A DNA stretch of 64,000 nt from Rhizobium sp. Root708. Its GTDB lineage: Bacteria > Pseudomonadota > Alphaproteobacteria > Rhizobiales > Rhizobiaceae. Every line of letters begins with the position of its first letter. The first letter of the stretch is position 1. Under the pieces are notes generated by a model. The model worked only from the letters and a program-made list of their open reading frames with translations, was not told the DNA's origin and ran no database searches. Made by a program: the position numbers and the translations under genes. Shown here piece after piece: positions 27,316-35,790 of the stretch. Where the stretch lies: positions 248,001-312,000 of the forward strand of contig NZ_LMHV01000044.1 in assembly GCF_001429725.1 (NCBI RefSeq). The letters run 5' to 3'.

Positions 27316-28032
27316 CTAGAAAAGATCCTTCATCAGGCGGCGATATTCCGCCTCGGGTTTGCCGTACGCGTCATGAGCGAATTCCTCCATCGCCGCGCGA
27401 TTTCGAATGATGATGTTTCCGCGTTCGGATCGGATAAAGCCGTTGCCCTCGAGGACGTGCAATGAGGTCGTTACGCTTGGACGACGTACAGCGAGCATCA
27501 GTGAGATGAACTCGTGGGTCAGGCCGATCTCATTGCCGGGGACTCGATCGTGGCACATCAGCAGCCAACGCGCTAGACGCTCTGTGACGTCATGAATCGC
27601 ATTTGAAATGGCTGTATAGGTTAGCTGTACCGAGAAAGCCTCGATGGAGCGGATCATCACCTTGGCAAAATTGCGATTGTCGTCCATGAAATCCCGGAAG
27701 CGGTCGTAGCTCACACGATAGGCTTGGGAATTCAGCTGGACGATCACGTCGTGCGGACTATCGTCGGCGCTTGCGACCGCGGAGGTCGGCACATAACCGT
27801 CGAAGCCGAAAATTCCGGCCTCGGCGCGATTTCCCTCAGGTGTCGTCGCAATGATAGACCCAATGCCTGTAGTCAGGAAATAAATATGGTCGATTGGTTT
27901 GCCAGCGTGTGCGAGGACCGTTCCACGCGCCAGATCCACATATTCAAGATCCGCGGCAATTGCAACGTAGTCCTCTTCGGGGAGGATGTTCAAAAGCTTG
28001 TTGGTCATTTCGGACTGATGCGGCGAAACCAT
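27316..28032 (-). CDS. Crp/Fnr-family transcription regulator (copy 2)
   Basis: The 238-residue product has the same layout as the 26575 protein: beta roll (VLAHAGKPIDHIYFLTTGIG), dimer helix (FAKVMIRSIEAFSVQLTYTA), and helix-turn-helix (LTHEFISLMLAVRRPSVTTS). The two share an almost identical C-terminal end (EEFAHDAYGKPEAEYRRLM). AGAGGA lies before the ATG. A stress promoter is about 180 bases upstream. Two convergent paralogues only 27 bases apart suggest a local duplication with inversion. Confidence 0.88.
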   Translation of the reverse strand: MVSPHQSEMTNKLLNILPEEDYVAIAADLEYVDLARGTVLAHAGKPIDHIYFLTTGIGSIIATTPEGNRAEAGIFGFDGYVPTSAVASADDSPHDVIVQLNSQAYRVSYDRFRDFMDDNRNFAKVMIRSIEAFSVQLTYTAISNAIHDVTERLARWLLMCHDRVPGNEIGLTHEFISLMLAVRRPSVTTSLHVLEGNGFIRSERGNIIIRNRAAMEEFAHDAYGKPEAEYRRLMKDLF

Positions 28033-28211
28033 TGACGTATCCTCTTGGTACTGGCGGGCGGTCTGCGCCCTAGATTTGGTCCCTGATCAAGCGAAGAGCG
28101 GTCACACGGGCAGAACGGGCGCGCACCGACAACAAGGATCAAACAGGGGACCGCGCCGCGGAATTCGACGACGGACATTGAAGCCTGCTGCTTGAGACTT
28201 GCCGGCCTACC

Positions 28212-28237
28212 TAACCGGATCGTGGCGCAAAAGTTCC
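28212..28237 (-). promoter_or_regulatory. EcfG-type stress promoter for Crp/Fnr copy 2
   Basis: Minus strand: GGAAC, 17 bases, GTTA. Its distance (180 bases) is longer than for most others here, so a leader is implied or the match is fortuitous. Confidence 0.5.
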
Positions 28238-28453
28238 ATCGGCACACCCGCCAACGATGCGGTCGTGGTGCGAACCCGAGGATGAGGGGAAGTGGCACAG
28301 GGTGTGGGCATTTGTCGAGAAGCTACCAAGACAACCATGGTCGCGAACTAGCCGATCGACGGCGGTTGGTACGTAAACGTACCTGAGAATCTTCTGATAT
28401 TCTTAACGGCGAGACCATAGCCTTGCATTTAGTAGTACCGGAATGGACTTGCG

Positions 28454-30634
28454 ATGCGCCTAAAATCTTCCCCGCTCCTTGTTGGCTTCTCGCTTGCCGT
28501 CCTCTTTGCCGCATTCGTAATGGGGACGATCTACCTGACAATGTTCTGGGCGACGGATCGATCTGACCGGGCGGCGATCGTTCGCCAGGACAGGCTCGTC
28601 GAGCTCGCAGTCAGCAAGATGCAGGCATCGATCGCCCACGACCAGGAAAGTGCGACCGTCTGGGACGACGCGGTCGAGCGGGTCACCGCCCATGATCGTG
28701 ATTGGCTCGACGCCAATCTCGGACGCTGGATGCATTCCTATTTTGGACATGACCAGGCGTTTATCGTGGGCCCGGACGATCGGCTTGTCTACGGCTTCTC
28801 GATTGATCAGGCAGATGAGACGAGAGCCTATGTCGCTGTTTCAGGGGCCGCGCAAGAATTGATCGGACCGCTGCGCAAGCGACTGGCCGCGAATGATACA
28901 TCCGGGGTTACCGACCATACGCTCAGCATCGGCGAGGTCGACGTCTTCCGCATCAGCGATCGGCCTGCCATCGTCAGCGTCAAGCCGATCATGTCCGACA
29001 CCGGAAATATTATCCAGGCTGCTGGGCGCGAGTACCTGCACGTCGCGGTCCGTTACCTTGACGGAGACTTCGCAACCTCCCTCGGACAGGAGTATTTCTT
29101 CAAGGATATGCGGTTTGCCATGTCAGCTGGAGACAATCCACTCCTTCGGTCCTTTCCAGTCTCCTCGAAGTCCGGCGTCGTCATTGGCTATTTCACCTGG
29201 CGACCCTTCAGGCCCGGGCATATGGCGTTGCGCGCGACCGAACCCATCCTGACCGTCGGCTGCGCCATTATCCTTTGCGCCGCGACGGGATTGGTCTTCG
29301 CGCTTCAGCGGCGATCCAGGCGACTACGGGAAAGCCAGAGCGAACTTCTGCGCCTTGCCCATCATGATCCCTTGAGCGGGCTGCCGAACCGTGCCGCGTT
29401 CACGGCCATGGTCTCGAAAACACTGGCAAACTGCGATGCCACGATCCTCTTCCTCGACCTCGACCGCTTCAAGCAAGTAAACGACACGCTTGGGCACGCG
29501 GTCGGCGATCGCCTGATCTGCCACGTAGCGCAACGCCTCTGCGCAACGGCCAAGACCGCATTGATGGTTTCACGCATGGGCGGAGACGAATTCACGATGA
29601 TCGTTCCGGGAACCGATCTAGCCGCGATTGAACGGCTTGCCGAGAGCCTGATTGGCGCCATCCGTCAGCCCTTCGATATCGATGGCCAACCGATCGCAAT
29701 CGGGCTCAGCATCGGGATCGCATTTTCAGCGGACGGATCTTCGGACGGCATAGACGTGCTGCGGCGCGCCGACATCGCCCTTTATCAAGCAAAGGCCACC
29801 GGTCGAAACCGGTTTGTCATCTTTGGCGCGCAGATGGATCAAATGATGAAGGCGCGCCGCGAACTTGAATATGATCTCCGCTCAGCGCTCAAGGATCGCT
29901 GCCAGATCGAGGTTCACTATCAACCGATCTTCGGGGCCCGTGAAGGACAGCTTCTTGGCGTCGAAGCGCTGGCGAGATGGCGCCATCCCACAAAAGGTTT
30001 CGTCCAGCCTGATGTCTTCATCCAGATCGCGGAGGAGGCCGGTCTGATCACACAGCTCGGCGAGCAGGTCCTGACAATAGCCCTGGCCGATGCAGTCAGT
30101 TGGCCGGGGCTTTCGCTTTCCGTCAACGCTTCGGCCCTTGAGTTGCGTGACGAGGACTATGGCAGACGAGTTGGCGATATTATCGACCGCTTCTCGTTCG
30201 ATCCCACGCAGCTTGAGATCGAGATCACGGAAAGCGCGATACTTGAAGACGAGGCCGCTTGTCGCGACAATATCGAGGTGCTTCGCGGGCGAGGCGTGCA
30301 GTTTGCCCTCGATGATTTTGGAACTGGATTTTCCTCGTTCGGTCGCATGCAAAAACTCGATGTCGATCGCATCAAGATCGACCGTTGCTTCGTCGAAGGC
30401 TGCGGAACCGTCGGCAGCAATGAAGCCATCGTTCAAGCTATGATCAATCTAGCCCACGCGCAGGGGATGCGAGCAACGGCCGAAGGCATCGAGACCGACG
30501 TACAACGAAATCGTCTTCGTGAACTCGGATGCGACGCCCTGCAGGGTTTCCTTTTGTCTCGCCCGGTTGGCTCTGACAAGATCGGCGACATCTATCGGCA
30601 AGCAGAGGAAAAGCGGGTAGCGGCCTGGCGCTAG
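28454..30634 (+). CDS. CHASE4-GGDEF-EAL cyclic-di-GMP enzyme
   Basis: The 726-residue membrane protein has a signal/TM helix (residues 9-32), a periplasmic CHASE4 sensor (residues 40-250; ATVWDDAVERVTAHDRDWLD), a second TM helix (about 257-280), then GGDEF and EAL domains. The cyclase site is intact (RMGGDEF; FLDLDRFKQVNDTLGH). The EAL domain has its own motifs (GVEALARWRHP; DDFGTGFSSF; TAEGIET). It could make or break cyclic-di-GMP. No matching regulator or matrix gene is adjacent. No obvious stress promoter precedes it. Confidence 0.93.
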   Translation: MRLKSSPLLVGFSLAVLFAAFVMGTIYLTMFWATDRSDRAAIVRQDRLVELAVSKMQASIAHDQESATVWDDAVERVTAHDRDWLDANLGRWMHSYFGHDQAFIVGPDDRLVYGFSIDQADETRAYVAVSGAAQELIGPLRKRLAANDTSGVTDHTLSIGEVDVFRISDRPAIVSVKPIMSDTGNIIQAAGREYLHVAVRYLDGDFATSLGQEYFFKDMRFAMSAGDNPLLRSFPVSSKSGVVIGYFTWRPFRPGHMALRATEPILTVGCAIILCAATGLVFALQRRSRRLRESQSELLRLAHHDPLSGLPNRAAFTAMVSKTLANCDATILFLDLDRFKQVNDTLGHAVGDRLICHVAQRLCATAKTALMVSRMGGDEFTMIVPGTDLAAIERLAESLIGAIRQPFDIDGQPIAIGLSIGIAFSADGSSDGIDVLRRADIALYQAKATGRNRFVIFGAQMDQMMKARRELEYDLRSALKDRCQIEVHYQPIFGAREGQLLGVEALARWRHPTKGFVQPDVFIQIAEEAGLITQLGEQVLTIALADAVSWPGLSLSVNASALELRDEDYGRRVGDIIDRFSFDPTQLEIEITESAILEDEAACRDNIEVLRGRGVQFALDDFGTGFSSFGRMQKLDVDRIKIDRCFVEGCGTVGSNEAIVQAMINLAHAQGMRATAEGIETDVQRNRLRELGCDALQGFLLSRPVGSDKIGDIYRQAEEKRVAAWR

Positions 30635-31122
30635 CAGGTTTGGTTCACGCGAGAGGCTGCCTTCGGTTCAGTAATCAGCGCCGAACGCCTCTCGGTATCA
30701 ATGCGACCACGAGATCGGGAACTTGTCACTTTAGCCAGGGTTATCACGGACGCAGGAACGCATTAGGCCCTCTCCGAAAGTACATGCAAATGCACGTCTA
30801 TCGCGCCCTTACCCAGAAAATCCGGTCACGGGATCGGTCGCTGTCAGTCTCTACCGAGTTGGTGACCAAATTAGAGACTATCCCGCAAAATTGCTGCCCG
30901 GCGGCAAGGACACGATCTTCCCGGGTGGGGAATCGGCGGCTGACGCTGTCTGTCGATTGGCGAGGCAACATCTCTATGCCGACACGGAGCCTGCCTTCGT
31001 CGAATTGGGGGAGGGCTGGGGTGCAACGGTGTCTGGGGAACCCTCGTGTGAAAACGGCCTCTCGAGCTCTTAGAGTGCAACCATCAAGCCAGCGCCCAGC
31101 CTTCCAATTTCTCAGGTGGTTT
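30635..31122 (+). other. Stretch before the dehalogenase; possible gene remnant
   Basis: The frame of the hydrolase stays open upstream to 30640 but the sequence there is not protein-like. In another frame (about 30796-31073) a coding-like run is open: VSLYRVGDQIRDYPAKLLPG and on. It has only a TTG start and no family I know. No promoter box was found. Confidence 0.4.
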
Positions 31123-32208
31123 ATGTTTTCTGATTTCAAGTTGGAGATGATTGATGTCGGCCCGGGCGCCTTGAGGGTGCGCCATGGCGGCTCGGGTCCA
31201 CCACTTCTCTTGCTGCATGGGCACCCCCGCACGCACATGACCTGGGGCGCCGTCGCAGATCGGCTTGCTGATGATTTCACCATCGTCTGTCCCGATCTTA
31301 GGGGCTTCGGCAAATCGTTCCAACCGAAGGATGAACCCGACAGCAAGGGATCGTCGAAACGACAAAAGGCGGTCGACTGCATCGAGCTTATGAAGCGGCT
31401 CGGTCACCAGCGTTTCTTCGTTGCCGGTCACGACCGTGGGAGCTATGTGGCCTTTCGTCTTGCCATGGATTCACCCGGTTCTGTCGCAAGGCTTGCAGTC
31501 ATCGACAGCATTCCGATTGTCGAACATCTCGAGCGCATGGACTGGCGCTTTGCCAGATCCTGGTACCACTGGTTCTTTTTCGCCCAGAACGATCGGCCAG
31601 AGGCCGCCATCAACCAAGACGCATCCAAATGGTATGACAGTATCCGGCCGGACCGCATGGGAACGGCCGCCTTCAACGACGTCATGGATGCAATCAACGA
31701 TCCCGCCGTTGTTCACGGCATGGTCGAAGACTACAGAGCCGGGCTTAGCGTTGACTGGAAGCACGATGTGCAAGACCGCCACGGAGGACGCCGCCTTGCC
31801 TGTCCGCTCCTTTGTCTCTGGTCGCGTTACGACGACCTTGAGGAGCATTTCGGTAATCCTCTCGAAATCTGGCGTGATTGGGCCACCGACGTTCAAGGCC
31901 ATTCGATAGAGAGCGGACACCACGTGGCCGAGGAAAATCCCCAGGCACTCGCTGTGGCGCTTCGGATTTTTTCAAAGCAGGCACAACATAAACACGGCCT
32001 CGCCGATCGTGTATGGCTCGGCCAGCCAGTGGCAGCTAGGGCGTATTGGCCGAACGTGGTATCAACCCTATTGTCGCCATGGCCTGCACGCCAGTCGGCT
32101 GCTGTGAAATCGGGGTGCCTTCCCGTTCGAGCGTTTTGCGAACCTCGTCCTCATTCCAACCCGCTTCGGTGGCTGCAAGGATCAGCTTTTCCTTCTTTTC
32201 CGTATTAG
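31123..32208 (+). CDS. Haloacetate-dehalogenase-like alpha/beta hydrolase with run-on tail
   Basis: The protein (361 aa from ATG 31123) carries the fluoroacetate/haloacetate dehalogenase signature: Asp nucleophile (about residue 104) in AGHDRGSYVA, where esterases have Ser, the HGHPRTHMTW oxyanion region, a WYHWFFFAQ cap motif and a catalytic His in SGHHVAEE. It should hydrolyse halogenated acids or epoxides. The family usually ends near residue 290. Here the frame runs on about 70 residues, overlapping the antisense gene at 32036-32320, so the native stop was probably lost. The core looks intact. Confidence 0.85.
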   Translation: MFSDFKLEMIDVGPGALRVRHGGSGPPLLLLHGHPRTHMTWGAVADRLADDFTIVCPDLRGFGKSFQPKDEPDSKGSSKRQKAVDCIELMKRLGHQRFFVAGHDRGSYVAFRLAMDSPGSVARLAVIDSIPIVEHLERMDWRFARSWYHWFFFAQNDRPEAAINQDASKWYDSIRPDRMGTAAFNDVMDAINDPAVVHGMVEDYRAGLSVDWKHDVQDRHGGRRLACPLLCLWSRYDDLEEHFGNPLEIWRDWATDVQGHSIESGHHVAEENPQALAVALRIFSKQAQHKHGLADRVWLGQPVAARAYWPNVVSTLLSPWPARQSAAVKSGCLPVRAFCEPRPHSNPLRWLQGSAFPSFPY

Positions 32209-32320
32209 ACGCCCGCGAGGTCTCGTCAAGAAACCGTCGGGCGGGCTCAAGGCAGTCGAGGAGGTTGCTGGCGCGGGCCTCCTCGGTCTCGCAGTAGCTT
32301 GGAGAAGCGACATATGGCAT
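32036..32320 (-). CDS. Small hypothetical protein (94 aa)
   Basis: AAGGAGG lies eight bases before the ATG. The product is charged and helical: a Glu/Lys-rich middle (TEKKEKLILAATEAGWNEDE) and a VRKTLEREGTPIS segment that resembles short DNA-binding or DUF3606-like modules. Its 3' half is antisense to the run-on tail of the hydrolase. Good ribosome site and composition support a real gene. Confidence 0.65.
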   Translation of the reverse strand: MPYVASPSYCETEEARASNLLDCLEPARRFLDETSRASNTEKKEKLILAATEAGWNEDEVRKTLEREGTPISQQPTGVQAMATIGLIPRSANTP

Positions 32321-32383
32321 TTTTAAATCCTCCTTCTTATTATGTGAACGATGGTCGGCCGCCCGATGGCCGCCGACATCGCG

Positions 32384-32875
32384 TCAGGCAGCCTTTGCGT
32401 TGGCAGCGGAGACCGCCAGCACCGTCAGCTTTTTGTCGGTTGCATCCTCCTCGGCGAGGTTCTGCTCGAGGAGCGGTACGGCTTGCTTCATTCCGAGCTG
32501 TTTCGCCCAGGCGATCAACGTGCCGTAGCGTGCAATTTCATAGTGCTCGACCGCCTGTGCAGACGAGATCAGGCCCGCGTCGAGGGCCGGCGATCCTTTG
32601 AATTCCTCGATGATCTCCTCGCCCTCGGCGAGGATCCCCTGGATGGCTTCACACGTCTTTCCGCGCGCCGCCTTGCCAACTATCTCGAAGACCTGCTCTA
32701 GGCGCTCGATCTGTCCCTGCGTTTCATCGCGATGCTGCAGAAAGGCAGCCTGTCCCTCTTCGGACTGGGCGGCTCTCGCCATCTTCGGCAGCGTCTTCAA
32801 GATTTGCTTTTCGGCGTAATAAATGTCCTTCAGAGTATCGAGAAAGAGATCCTCAAGTGTCTTCGGCGTGGCCAT
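32384..32875 (-). CDS. YciF/DUF892 ferritin-like stress protein
   Basis: The 163-residue product is a four-helix ferritin-like protein: TLEDLFLDTLKDIYYAEKQI, HRDETQGQIERLEQVFEIVG, AVEHYEIARYGTLIAWAK, and a final helix. Glu and His at ferritin metal positions are present (E-x6-Y, E-H-Y). YciF-type proteins are induced by osmotic and oxidative stress. The start ATG at 32875 follows GAGGA, with a stress promoter 47 bases before. Confidence 0.92.
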   Translation of the reverse strand: MATPKTLEDLFLDTLKDIYYAEKQILKTLPKMARAAQSEEGQAAFLQHRDETQGQIERLEQVFEIVGKAARGKTCEAIQGILAEGEEIIEEFKGSPALDAGLISSAQAVEHYEIARYGTLIAWAKQLGMKQAVPLLEQNLAEEDATDKKLTVLAVSAANAKAA

Positions 32876-32922
32876 TTGTGTCCTCGTTGATTGTTGAGCT
32901 CTAACTGTCAAACCGCGTTTTC

Positions 32923-32948
32923 AAACATAAAACTGTGCTGGATGTTCC
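32923..32948 (-). promoter_or_regulatory. EcfG-type stress promoter for the YciF-like gene
   Basis: Minus strand: GGAAC, 17 bases, GTTT; ends 47 bases before the ATG at 32875. The rest of 32949-33311 holds no gene I can support. Confidence 0.72.
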
Positions 32949-33311
32949 CATGACCGATCAATCTTTCGGCCGGCCGTCGCGTAAGGTCGAACGAAGACAC
33001 CGGTTGCAGGTCGGACGCTGCTACGACTTGGCTTCCGTCCAGAGCCGGCCTGAGTTGCGGACCGTGCCTTTGCAAGCTTTACTGACGGCTCCCCCCAATA
33101 CGCTCACCCTATCGAGGGCTGCGACACAGCGCGGCCTGGACCTCGCTTCCCCATGCTGAGCACCGGCGAGGAACCGATATCTTGCCGCGTCGGAACCATC
33201 CCGGTCAGCCAGCTTGAAGCGAAGCGCAGGAGGGACCGCCTGGAGATAGCTCCGTTCGACCTCCAGCTCGAATAAGGTGGAACGGTACCGGCCTCGCCGA
33301 TATCCAGCCTG

Positions 33312-33545
33312 CTACCTAAGGGGAACTTTCGCGACTATTTTTCCATCTTCGTCGGTGATTTCGAAACTGCGCGGCGCTCGCCCGGTCCTGCGGCAACCGA
33401 GCGCCTTGAGGATCGCGTTTGAGCCGAAGAGAGCCGCGGTAATTGCAGCGTGGGTGTCGGGAAACACAAGACCTCTTTGATCAACCACACAGTCGTCGCC
33501 AAGCATAACATTAAAGAAGAAGCGCCCTCCCTCGTTGTTGTTCAT
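33312..33545 (-). CDS. DUF6894-family small protein
   Basis: The 77-residue product shows the DUF6894 pattern: aromatic opening strand (RFFFNVMLGDDCVVDQRGL), the D-A-A helix (FPDTHAAITAALFGSNAI), and the ending strand ITDEDGKIVAKVPL. Its ATGA start overlaps the stop of the upstream gene, so translation is coupled. A second member is at 50738-50971. Function unknown. Confidence 0.82.
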   Translation of the reverse strand: MNNNEGGRFFFNVMLGDDCVVDQRGLVFPDTHAAITAALFGSNAILKALGCRRTGRAPRSFEITDEDGKIVAKVPLR

Positions 33546-33757
33546 CGGATCGAAAGATCGCGTGTAATCGAATGGATGGTCGGAGTGTGCTTCTTCGCCG
33601 ACATCAAGATGTCCAATTCAATTGCCGATGGTCCGAAGCGAAAGAAGAGATCTTCCGCGGTACTGCGCGAAAGGCGATATTTCTCTTGGAATTCCGCGAG
33701 TGAGTAGGCAACGCCGCGTAGAGCGCGACGCCGCTCGAAGGGGCGGTCGCCTTGCAT
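33542..33757 (-). CDS. Small protein coupled to DUF6894 (71 aa)
   Basis: GGAGGA lies four bases before the ATG at 33757 (a GTG at 33769 is less likely because it is inside that site). The protein has a basic N-terminus, then YSLAEFQEKYRLSRSTAEDL and a helix-turn-helix-like FGPSAIELDILMSAKK. It resembles short DUF3606-type proteins. The four-base overlap with the next start indicates an operon. A weak stress-box match (GGAAC, then ATTA) lies upstream. Confidence 0.62.
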   Translation of the reverse strand: MQGDRPFERRRALRGVAYSLAEFQEKYRLSRSTAEDLFFRFGPSAIELDILMSAKKHTPTIHSITRDLSIR

Positions 33758-34031
33758 GTCTTCCTCCACAAAACGTCTTTGTCTAATCGATACCGTCCTA
33801 AAAGGTTCCCGGAGTGCCTTTTAAGCGGACCCGGTCCCTGGAACCCGCGTCGCGCCGCGACGTCTTGACGATAAGGCAAAGGCAGAGCCACGCGCATGAG
33901 CGCGCGTCCGTCGAGCTGTGAAACTTGCGATACGATTCATGGGCTCGGCATCCTACGACCTAGATACCTCCGCGCCATTGCCTGGCGAAAGTCTCTGCTT
34001 GCGCGCAGGGCTGATCGTCATGGCTGCCAAG

Positions 34032-34057
34032 GGAACTTCAGGACGGCATCGTCGTTT
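34032..34057 (+). promoter_or_regulatory. EcfG-type stress promoter
   Basis: GGAAC, 17 bases, GTTT; ends 21 bases before the ATG at 34079, close enough to imply a short leader. Confidence 0.72.
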
Positions 34058-34078
34058 CTAAGCCATAGGAGATTTGCA

Positions 34079-34276
34079 ATGCCAACGACCGTCCCGACCG
34101 TCCCCAATCCTGCCGAAACACCGCGTGGACCAATACCTGCTCCCGGCATTCCGGACCGTACGCGCGAGGATCCGCCGCCCACCCCAGTTCAAGATCCGTC
34201 GGACACGAAAAATCCCAACGATCCGCCGCGAAATCCGGCGCTTATCCCGATTGGCGATCCGGCGGGGGCCGCATAG
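34079..34276 (+). CDS. Proline-rich small protein (65 aa)
   Basis: AGGAG precedes the ATG. The product is about 30% Pro, with repeats of P-T, P-G and D-P (TPRGPIPAPGIPDRTREDPP) and no membrane or signal segment. It is probably disordered. Perhaps an adaptor or a structural stress peptide; family not recognised. The stress promoter is immediately upstream. Confidence 0.68.
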   Translation: MPTTVPTVPNPAETPRGPIPAPGIPDRTREDPPPTPVQDPSDTKNPNDPPRNPALIPIGDPAGAA

Positions 34277-34418
34277 GCCCTCAACTCCGTGTGCGTGGGA
34301 AAGGGTCAATTAACGCCGTACGAACATCGACCGGCCGGAAATCCTCAGACATCCCCAACATTCAGAAGACCGACACTCTCGCGCCGAGCGTGCTTGTTGA
34401 TTGCCTCGGCTCTCAAGA

Positions 34419-35036
34419 TCAAGCGTTCGACGTAACGCCAGGATAGGCACTCTTCCGCAGTAGGCTCGCAAGGTGTACCGCATTGATCGCAAGCACAACG
34501 TTTTGTGCCACTGCTTCGGGCACGGTCTTGAGATCGCGAAAATTGGTACTACCCATCGCCTCGCCAACCCAATAGGCGACGGCGCTTGCCGGGATTGTAA
34601 AGCCAACATCGTTCAGCGCCTGGTAGATTTCTGCCGAAACGTGATGAGCGCCATCCTCGTTTCCTACGACACAGACCACCCCTACCTTGCCATACGAAAC
34701 CATCCGGCCCTTGTCGTCGATCTCCTCGAGGAACGCGTCCATTCTTTCGAGCGCACGTTTTGCGACGCTCGATGGCTGGCCAAGCCAGATGGGGGTACCA
34801 AGGACTAGGATGTCGGCCGCAAGAAGCTTCTTGCGAATGGCGGGCCAATCGTCTCCCTCTCCTTCATCCGACGTTACTCCAGGCATGATGTTGAAATCGG
34901 CAAGCCTGACAATCTCGTGACTCACGCCATATTGTTCCAGAGCCTCGAGAACCAAGCCTAGCATCCGCTCGGTGGAGGACGCAGATGCATCGGTGCGATT
35001 CAGTGTTGCGTTCAATGCGATTGCCTTCAGAGCCAT
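34419..35036 (-). CDS. Flavodoxin-family NADPH-dependent FMN reductase-like protein
   Basis: AAGGAGG lies ten bases before the ATG at 35036. The 205-residue product has the flavodoxin fold: ALNATLNRTDASASSTERML phosphate loop, VLGTPIWLGQPSSVAKRALE (FMN ring loop) and VVGNEDGAHHVSAEIYQAL. It should reduce quinones, azo compounds or flavin with NAD(P)H. No redox partner is adjacent. Stop and fold look complete. Confidence 0.85.
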   Translation of the reverse strand: MALKAIALNATLNRTDASASSTERMLGLVLEALEQYGVSHEIVRLADFNIMPGVTSDEGEGDDWPAIRKKLLAADILVLGTPIWLGQPSSVAKRALERMDAFLEEIDDKGRMVSYGKVGVVCVVGNEDGAHHVSAEIYQALNDVGFTIPASAVAYWVGEAMGSTNFRDLKTVPEAVAQNVVLAINAVHLASLLRKSAYPGVTSNA

Positions 35037-35145
35037 TGATGATTTCCTCCTTGCGATACGGTCCACGGGCAGCAACTGGGGACGACAGCGTAACTGGTCC
35101 GTTGGAAATGGACGGAGGCCCGATGAGCCTCCGCCTGGGAGAAAG

Positions 35146-35478
35146 TCAGTGATTGTCCGGGCACGCGTCGCTGACCGAGGCGCCGCCGCTACCGCCTTCA
35201 GTACCCACGGCGCCGGGCGCCGGGTCGACCGGGCAGCGCGAGCGGTCGACCGTTCCTGTGGCATTCGTGTTGCCGCCGGCGGTACTATTGGTGGAATTTG
35301 GGTCAATCACCGGCGCCGATGTACCGGTCTGCATCTGGACATCGCCGGAGGCGCCGCCGCCTGCATCCTTGGTGGACCTGTCGCCAGCCATGTTGTTCGG
35401 AACTGGATTGGATTGCGCGAAGGCTGTGGACGCCATTCCAAATGACAGGATGGCTGCAGCCAGAACGTTCATCTTCAT
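35146..35478 (-). CDS. Secreted Gly/Ser/Asn/Thr-rich protein with two Cys
   Basis: GGAGAC precedes the ATG at 35478. A signal peptide ends at AFAQS. The mature part is low in complexity (ASGDVQMQTGTSAPV, NSTNSTAGGNTNATG) with two Cys near the end (SRCPVD, DACPDNH). Layout and signal sequence echo the 22354 protein, so they are probably paralogues. A perfect-looking stress promoter lies 35 bases upstream. Confidence 0.78.
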   Translation of the reverse strand: MKMNVLAAAILSFGMASTAFAQSNPVPNNMAGDRSTKDAGGGASGDVQMQTGTSAPVIDPNSTNSTAGGNTNATGTVDRSRCPVDPAPGAVGTEGGSGGASVSDACPDNH

Positions 35479-35512
35479 CAGGTGTCTCCTCGTTTGGGAT
35501 GTTACGAGATGC

Positions 35513-35538
35513 GAACCCTGGCGCGGGGTCCTTGTTCC
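35513..35538 (-). promoter_or_regulatory. EcfG-type stress promoter
   Basis: Minus strand: GGAAC, 17 bases, GTTC; ends 35 bases before the ATG at 35478. Confidence 0.72.
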
Positions 35539-35570
35539 GCTCAACCGCGATTTAATTCGTCACAGCGATC

Positions 35571-35790
35571 TCAACAACAAGGTGCCGTCAAGTGGTCGGC
35601 AAGGCGCAACGCGAAAGCGACAGCCGGCAATGTGGGGTTGGCCTGGCCGGATGTCGGAAGGATCAAACCTCTCGCAATGAACAGGTTCTTCAGGTCGTGG
35701 ACCTTGCAATTTCCATCCACCACCCCGTTCGGCGATTGCTCGACATGCGCGTCACGCCGACCTGGTGATATCATCGAGCGCTTGTGCACA
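35571..35790 (-). pseudogene. C-terminal fragment of a GMC oxidoreductase
   Basis: The minus strand reads NGVVDGNCKVHDLKNLFIAR then LILPTSGQANPTLPAVAFAL and RLADHL, the typical end of GMC flavoproteins (GVVD-xx-V-G-xNL, PTSG-ANPT, LRLADH). Upstream there is no FAD-binding domain. It is an isolated remnant. Confidence 0.8.

Noticed and set aside
30640..31122. 160-residue N-terminal extension of the dehalogenase-like protein.
   Set aside because: The sequence before ATG 31123 is not protein-like and the enzyme family starts near MFSDFKLEMI.
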